NCBI RefSeq assembly: GCF_013409785.1
Contig: NZ_JACCBV010000001.1
Location: 1,798,001 to 1,862,000, forward strand
Direction of reading: 5' to 3'
From: Microbacterium immunditiarum
GTDB lineage: Bacteria; Actinomycetota; Actinomycetes; Actinomycetales; Microbacteriaceae
Length of the DNA stretch: 64,000 bases
Positions 59,556 to 64,000 of this stretch are shown piece after piece. The notes under the pieces were generated by a model. The model did not search any database. It saw only the letters and a program-made list of their open reading frames with translations, and was not told the origin of the DNA. The position numbers were made by a program, and so were the translations under genes. How positions within the stretch are numbered: the first letter of the stretch is position 1; every line of letters begins with the position of its first letter.

Positions 59556-60728
59556 TCAGCTCTCGAGCGGCCCCAGCCACGCGGTTGCGACGGTGGAATG
59601 CGCCGACTCGGGGTCGGACGGGTGGAACAGTCCCGCGAGCACATCGCGGTACAGGCGCCCGAGCTCGCTCTGCGAGAAGTACGACGAGCCGCCGGCGACG
59701 AGCACGGCGTCGTCCACGACGCGCTTGGCCATCGTGACCGCGCGGTGCTTGATACCCGACAGCAGAGAGAACCAGCGCGCGCCGTGGTCGACCTGCTCGT
59801 CGATGTCGCGAGCGAGCGACCAGAGCTGCGGCGGCAGCGCGTCGTACGCGAGCGCCATGTCCGCGACGCGCCAGCGGATGTCGGGGTCCTGGCTGTACGC
59901 GAGGCCCGTCTTCTTCGACCGGCGCTTTCCTGCGGTCTCGACCGCGAGGTCGAGCGCGCGCCGCGCGATGCCCGTGTACACCGATGCGAGCAGCAGCTCG
60001 AACACGCTGAAGATGCCGAACACGATCGGGTCGGGGTTCGGACCCGGATCGATGCGCCGCACGACGCGACCTGGGGGCGCGATCGCGCCGTGGAGCTCGG
60101 TCGTTCGGCTCTGCGTCGCCCGCATGCCGAGCGTGTCCCAGTCGTCGCGCGTGACGATGCGGCCGTCGGCCTCCTCCGAGCGCGACACGAACGCGTAGAC
60201 CATCTTCGGCCCGTCCTCGCTCGTCGTGTCGAGGCCGTGCAGTCCGAGCTGCGTCCACGCCGGCGCGAGCGATGTGAAGATCTTGGTGCCGGTGAACGCG
60301 TACCCGCCGTCGGGGCGGGGCGCGGCATCCGTATCGCTGCCGAACAGCACGAGATCGTTGCCGGCCTCGCTGATGCCGAACGCGTAGAGCTCGCCCGCCG
60401 CCGCTCCCTCGTGGACGAAGCGCAGGGTGTCGATGCCGCGGTCGGCGAGGACCTTCGCGACCCCCGTCCACACGAGGTGCATGTTGACCGAGAGGGCGGT
60501 GGCGGGTGCGGCGCCGGCGAGCCGCTGCTGCAGGACGGATGCCTCGGCCAGCCCGAGCCCCGCTCCGCCGAGCTCCTCGGGGGCGAGGATCGCGAGGTAG
60601 CCTGCAGCTCGCAGCTCGTCGAGATCCTCGTGCGGGAGGAGGTTGTCGCGGTCGTACCCCGAGGCACGCGAGCGGATGCGCTCGAGCAGCTCGTCGGACA
60701 GGTACGCGGCGGGATCGAATTCGCTCAC
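59556..60728 (-). CDS. Acyl-CoA dehydrogenase-like flavoprotein without the canonical catalytic Glu
   Basis: A 390-aa acyl-CoA dehydrogenase-fold protein. It has AILAPEELGGAGLGLAEASV, FTGTKIFTSLAPAWTQ, DDWDTLGMRATQSRTTEL and KHRAVTMAKRVVDDAVLVAG. The C-terminal region SSYFSQSELGRLYRDVLAG lacks GEGTxEI. The pattern resembles the branch that includes flavin-dependent hydroxylases and desulfurisation-type enzymes as well as degenerate dehydrogenases. It is not linked to the island at 6853-31762. The GTG start at 60728 is tentative. Confidence 0.8.
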   Translation of the reverse strand: MSEFDPAAYLSDELLERIRSRASGYDRDNLLPHEDLDELRAAGYLAILAPEELGGAGLGLAEASVLQQRLAGAAPATALSVNMHLVWTGVAKVLADRGIDTLRFVHEGAAAGELYAFGISEAGNDLVLFGSDTDAAPRPDGGYAFTGTKIFTSLAPAWTQLGLHGLDTTSEDGPKMVYAFVSRSEEADGRIVTRDDWDTLGMRATQSRTTELHGAIAPPGRVVRRIDPGPNPDPIVFGIFSVFELLLASVYTGIARRALDLAVETAGKRRSKKTGLAYSQDPDIRWRVADMALAYDALPPQLWSLARDIDEQVDHGARWFSLLSGIKHRAVTMAKRVVDDAVLVAGGSSYFSQSELGRLYRDVLAGLFHPSDPESAHSTVATAWLGPLES

Positions 60729-60748
60729 TCGCCCATTCTGGCCCGCGG

Positions 60749-61507
60749 TCAGCGTCGCAGGGCCTCTCGCAGGCGCGCGATCGTCTCTTCCGGCTTGTCG
60801 CGGTGCGGCGAGTGCCCCGCGCCGGTCACGACCGACATCGTGATGCTCCCGTTCTCGTGCACGATCTCGGCCGCGGGTTTCCCCGCGAAGAGGCTGAACA
60901 CCGCCGGATCGGAGGCGATCACGTGCGTCGGCACGGGGAGGCGCACCGCGGCGTCGCGCACGTCCCAGTCGGCGTTCTGCGCGCTCGTCTGCTCCACTGC
61001 CCAGCGGCTCGCCTGCTGCGCGGCGGCCGCCTTGAGCTCGATGTCGATCTCATGCCATGACGGATGCTGCGCCCGTACCGCCTCTGGGGACGGGTCGGCG
61101 AATGCCTCCTCCTGGCTCACGCGGACGTTCTCACGGTCGGCGGGTGTCAGGTGGATCGCCGGATCGACGAGCACGAGTCGGCGCGTCCACGACTGGTCGC
61201 GGGAGGCGACGAGCGTCGCGGCGGCCCCGCCCAGCGAGTGGCCGATCACGAGATCCCACGGCCCGGAGGCCGCCCGAGTCGCGGCGAGGTCGGCGGCGTA
61301 CGCCTCCAGCGTGTAGTCGAGTGTGCGCGGCGCGTCTCCGTGGCCGCGCAGGTCCACGGCTTCCGCACGCCAACCGTCGTCGGCGAGTGCGACTGCGTAC
61401 CGCCACATGAGCGCGGCATTCGAGCCGAGCCCGTGGATGAGGAGGCCGCCTCGCGCGGCGGCGGGGTCGCCCCACGAGCGGCGGGGGAGCGTGACGGGTG
61501 CGGGCAT
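60749..61507 (-). CDS. Alpha/beta hydrolase
   Basis: A 252-aa hydrolase. The oxyanion region is GLLIHGLGSNAALMW, the nucleophile Ser lies in VIGHSLGGAAATL, a likely Asp follows in the region VIASDPAVF, and the His is in GAGHSPHRDKPEE. No signal peptide is seen, so it is cytoplasmic. The substrate is unknown. A TAGGCT box lies 7 nt before the ATG at 61507. It ends 20 nt before the start of the dehydrogenase-like gene on the same strand. Confidence 0.87.
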   Translation of the reverse strand: MPAPVTLPRRSWGDPAAARGGLLIHGLGSNAALMWRYAVALADDGWRAEAVDLRGHGDAPRTLDYTLEAYAADLAATRAASGPWDLVIGHSLGGAAATLVASRDQSWTRRLVLVDPAIHLTPADRENVRVSQEEAFADPSPEAVRAQHPSWHEIDIELKAAAAQQASRWAVEQTSAQNADWDVRDAAVRLPVPTHVIASDPAVFSLFAGKPAAEIVHENGSITMSVVTGAGHSPHRDKPEETIARLREALRR

Positions 61508-61514
61508 GCGGATC

Positions 61515-61520
61515 AGCCTA
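61515..61520 (-). promoter_or_regulatory. -10 box of the alpha/beta hydrolase gene, leaderless start
   Basis: TAGGCT on the minus strand, 7 nt before the ATG at 61507. Confidence 0.55.
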
Positions 61521-61621
61521 GAGTCTGGGCGGATGCGCCCTCGGCGCGCGCGGCGATGTTTGGCACGATCCCGCCGGTCACCGGCGCTTCCCCGCCGCGA
61601 CCGAACCTCCCAGCTGCGGCC

Positions 61622-62512
61622 TCACCCCTTGACGGCGCCTCCCATGCCCGCGCCGTTGAGGAACAGGCGCTGGAACACGAGGAACAGCACGATCGGGATG
61701 ACCGTGGAGATCGCGAGCGCGGCGAGGAACACGTCGAGCTCGATGAACTGCTGCAGTTGAGGCAGGCGCACCGACAGCGGCTGCATCGCCGGGTCCTTCA
61801 GAACGAGCATCGGCCAAAGGAAGTCCTTCCATGCGCCGATGACCGCGAATACCGACACGACGCCCACGATCGGCTTCGACATGGGGAGGACGATCGACCA
61901 GAACAGGCGGTACGGCCCCGCGCCGTCCATGCGGGCCGCCTCGAACACCTCGCGGGGAAGCGAGTCGAAGAACCTCATGACGAGCAGCACGTTGAAGGCG
62001 TTGGCCCCGGCCGGCAGCCACACGGCCCAGAAGGTGTTGATGAGCGATTGGCCCAGCAGGGGCGGGTTCACGATCGTGAGGTACAGCGGAACGAGAAGGA
62101 CGATGCTCGGCACGAACAGCGTCGCCAGCACGAGGGCGACGACGATCTTGCCGTAACGCGGGCGCAGGACCGACAGCGCGTAGCCCGCGGTCGTCGAGAC
62201 GAGCACCTGGACGAGCCACACGCCGAGGGCGATGAGCACGGTGTTGAGGAAGTACTTGTCGATCTCGACGCGGGTCCACGCGGTGGTGAGGTTCTCCCAG
62301 TCGATGCCGTTCGGCCACAGCGCGAGGGGCTGGCGCAGCGTGTCCTGCGTCGGCGTCACGGCCGACTTCGCGAGCCACAGGATCGGCCCGAGCCCGACGA
62401 CGATGAGCGACACGAGCAGGATCGCGTGGGTCGCGCGCGTCGTGAGGCGCACGTGCCGGCGGCGCCAGTCCGCGGCGGAGAGGATGCCGCGGTCCCCGGT
62501 GGCGGTGGTCAT
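61622..62512 (-). CDS. Carbohydrate ABC transporter permease (MalG type), second system
   Basis: A 296-aa membrane protein with about six helices. The first is ILLVSLIVVGLGPILWLAKS, and the EAA motif is FEAARMDGAGPYRLFWSIVLP. It ends GAGMGGAVKG, typical of CUT1 permeases. It overlaps the upstream permease gene by 4 nt. It differs in sequence from the permease at 44477, so it is a separate importer. A longer reading frame in the same phase upstream is not coding. Confidence 0.92.
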   Translation of the reverse strand: MTTATGDRGILSAADWRRRHVRLTTRATHAILLVSLIVVGLGPILWLAKSAVTPTQDTLRQPLALWPNGIDWENLTTAWTRVEIDKYFLNTVLIALGVWLVQVLVSTTAGYALSVLRPRYGKIVVALVLATLFVPSIVLLVPLYLTIVNPPLLGQSLINTFWAVWLPAGANAFNVLLVMRFFDSLPREVFEAARMDGAGPYRLFWSIVLPMSKPIVGVVSVFAVIGAWKDFLWPMLVLKDPAMQPLSVRLPQLQQFIELDVFLAALAISTVIPIVLFLVFQRLFLNGAGMGGAVKG

Positions 62513-63492
62513 GACATGCTCCAGGACTTCGTGAGGCGGAAGTACAGCGCCGAGAACAGGCCGAGCACGATCGCGAGCATGATGCTCAGGGCCGTCGCGG
62601 CGCCGTAGTCGCCGCCGAGGCTGTTCTGGAACGCGTACTTGTAGATGAGCATGAGGATCGTCGTGGTCGAGTTCGCCGGTCCGCCCGCCGTCAGCAGGAA
62701 CGGCTCGAGGAAGACCTGAGCGGTGCCGATGATCTGAAGGATGAAGGTGATGAGCAGCACCCCGCGAAGCTGCGGAACGGTCACGTGCCACACCTTGCGC
62801 CAGATGCCGGCGCCGTCGACCTCGGCGGCGTCGTACAGCTCGGGTGCCACGCCCACGAGCGCGGCGAGATAGATGATGACGGTTCCGCCCGCGGCCGACC
62901 ACGTCGCGAACAGCACGATCGAGGGCATCGCGCTGAGCTGGTCCTGCAGCCACGGCTGCGGCGGGATGCCGAACCAGCCGACGATCGTGTTGAACACGCC
63001 GTTCGGCGACGCGTCGTAGAAGAACTTCCACAGCAGCGCGGCCACCACCGGCGGCACGACGACGGGCAGATACGCGAGTGCGCTGAACAGTCCGCGGCCA
63101 CGCCGCACCTCGCTCATGAGGACGGCGACGACCAGTGGCACGGGATAGCCGAGCAGCAGCGCGAGCACGGCGAACCACAGCGTGTTCACGACCGCGGTGC
63201 CCAGCAGCGGATCGCTCAGCACGGTCGCGAAGTTCTCGAGGCCGACCCATTCGGGCGGCGCGATGAGGTTGGTCTGCTGGAACGCCATCACGGCGGAGTC
63301 GACGATGGGCTTCCACGAGAACAGGGCGAAGCTCGCGAGGAGCGGCAGCAGGAAGACCAGGATGTGAGGTCCGTCGCCGCGCAGCCACTGGGGGACGCGA
63401 CGCCGCCGGCGCCCGGTCTCGACGGCCTCCTCGATCGTCTCGACCGTGTCCGCGACCAGCGGCGGTGCCGTCGCGGGGGAGATCTGTGTCAT
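62509..63492 (-). CDS. Carbohydrate ABC transporter permease (MalF type), second system
   Basis: A 327-aa membrane protein. The N-terminus is acidic (VETIEEAVETGRRRRR). TM1 is ILVFLLPLLASFALFSWKP, several helices follow, and the EAA motif is YDAAEVDGAGIWRKVWHVTVP. It pairs with the permease downstream and the binding protein upstream. No ATPase gene is visible in the window. The substrate is unknown; the genes before the system lie outside the window. Confidence 0.92.
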   Translation of the reverse strand: MTQISPATAPPLVADTVETIEEAVETGRRRRRVPQWLRGDGPHILVFLLPLLASFALFSWKPIVDSAVMAFQQTNLIAPPEWVGLENFATVLSDPLLGTAVVNTLWFAVLALLLGYPVPLVVAVLMSEVRRGRGLFSALAYLPVVVPPVVAALLWKFFYDASPNGVFNTIVGWFGIPPQPWLQDQLSAMPSIVLFATWSAAGGTVIIYLAALVGVAPELYDAAEVDGAGIWRKVWHVTVPQLRGVLLITFILQIIGTAQVFLEPFLLTAGGPANSTTTILMLIYKYAFQNSLGGDYGAATALSIMLAIVLGLFSALYFRLTKSWSMS

Positions 63493-63565
63493 GCGGCGGA
63501 TCCTTGTCGGGAGGGGATGCGATCTCCCGGGGCGTCGGATGCGCCCCGGGAGACCGCGCCGGCGG

Positions 63566-64000
63566 CTAACCTGCCTTGGCGTACAGTGACTCTGCCTGGG
63601 TCTGCGTGTCGGCGAGGAGCTTCGCGATGTCGGCGTTCTCGTCGGTGAGCAACGCCTGGACGACGGTGTCGAGGAGAGCGTAGACGTCCTGCGTCGCGAC
63701 GCGGGGCTCGGCGATGAGCGGCTGGTCGAAGATCGCGTCCGTGTAGGGCGCCATCTGGTCGACCGGCACGTTGACGAACGGGTCGATCCACGAGCGGTAC
63801 TGGTCGAACTGCTCCTGGTTGAAGATCGGAAGCTCCGGCGCGCCGACCGGCTGGTCGAGAGATGCCGCGAGCTCGGCCGTCTCGACGACGGTGTCCTCTT
63901 CGGTGAGCTTCGCGAGGTAGTAGAAGTCGATCCACTTGACCGCGGCGGCCTGCTCGGCCTCGCTTGCCTTCGGGTTGACCGCGACGAGCGTGCCGCCTCC
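63566..64000 (-). CDS. Sugar-binding protein of the second ABC system, C-terminal fragment (runs off the window)
   Basis: An open reading frame without stop continues to the last base. The fragment reads GGGTLVAVNPKASEAEQAAA, followed by KWIDFYYLAKLTEEDTV and, further on, FDQYRSWIDPFVNVPVDQM, ending SLYAKAG. Residues such as the KASEAEQAAAVKWIDFY segment are typical of the C-terminal lobe of family 1 solute-binding proteins, where this helix follows the Asn/Gly-rich hinge. About 144 residues are present; the signal peptide and N-lobe lie beyond the window. Confidence 0.83.
   Translation of the reverse strand, partial: GGGTLVAVNPKASEAEQAAAVKWIDFYYLAKLTEEDTVVETAELAASLDQPVGAPELPIFNQEQFDQYRSWIDPFVNVPVDQMAPYTDAIFDQPLIAEPRVATQDVYALLDTVVQALLTDENADIAKLLADTQTQAESLYAKAG

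Noticed and set aside
1..64000. CRISPR arrays, rRNA genes, insertion sequences, riboswitches
   Set aside because: Looked for and not seen: no regularly spaced repeats, no rRNA-like sequence, no transposase, and no recognisable riboswitch core.

Overview
The window reads as chromosomal DNA of a high-GC actinobacterium, most probably Microbacteriaceae and likely Microbacterium or a close relative. The evidence is an Lsr2 nucleoid protein, an MTES_1575-type helicase/nuclease-like protein, many start codons placed 6-7 nt behind a TANNNT box (leaderless mRNAs), pervasive GCGGCATCCG motifs, and an F420-type LLM oxidoreductase. This assignment is inference from gene content; no marker gene such as 16S rRNA lies in the window.

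Layout. 1-6720 is housekeeping: surE, lsr2, an Ogt homologue without its catalytic cysteine, a large SF1-helicase-like protein with degenerate ATPase motifs, mscL and an FmdB zinc ribbon. 6853-31762 is a catabolic island of about 25 kb. Unit 1 (6914-16305) holds an acyl-CoA ligase, an SDR, a NitT/TauT-type ABC transporter, a DUF35 protein, three MaoC-fold proteins, a CitE-like lyase and a CaiB-type CoA-transferase. A GntR/FCD regulator follows. Unit 2 (17150-26836) holds an acyl-CoA dehydrogenase, an aldehyde dehydrogenase, MhpB-, MhpC-, MhpD- and MhpA-like ring-cleavage enzymes, an HpaI-type aldolase, a crotonase and an Ltp-like retro-aldolase/thiolase. An acyl-CoA dehydrogenase pair lies on the minus strand, and a lone AceE-like E1 follows on plus. 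AT-rich operator-like sites (core CATAATATA) sit at the promoters of unit 1, unit 2 and the last divergent pair, which suggests one GntR-controlled regulon. The likely role is uptake, CoA activation and side-chain shortening of an aromatic acid, hydroxylation and meta cleavage of its ring, and conversion of the pieces to pyruvate, acetyl-CoA and related products.

31812-42456 is mostly housekeeping: 5-formyl-THF cyclo-ligase, galU, a RimJ-like acetyltransferase, a membrane coiled-coil protein, tRNA-Ala(CGC) followed by tRNA-like debris, an LLM oxidoreductase, a membrane-anchored polysaccharide deacetylase, a secreted beta-helix protein, a ZIP transporter, a Leu/Val-type amino acid dehydrogenase and a YbaK protein. 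42555-48959 is a sugar operon (debranching-enzyme-like hydrolase, two permeases, a lipoprotein binding protein) with a divergent LacI regulator and three matching operator sites. 48998-57286 holds a baeRF protein and a histidine utilisation cluster (IclR regulator, hutH, hutU, hutI, sixA, hutG). hutI carries an in-frame 67-nt palindrome, the most unusual single feature of the window. 57270-64000 holds a GGCT-like protein, DUF445 and DUF1801 proteins, an acyl-CoA dehydrogenase homologue, an alpha/beta hydrolase and a second sugar ABC system whose binding protein runs off the end.

No insertion sequence, CRISPR array or prophage gene was seen, and no stretch longer than about 300 bases lacks a gene.
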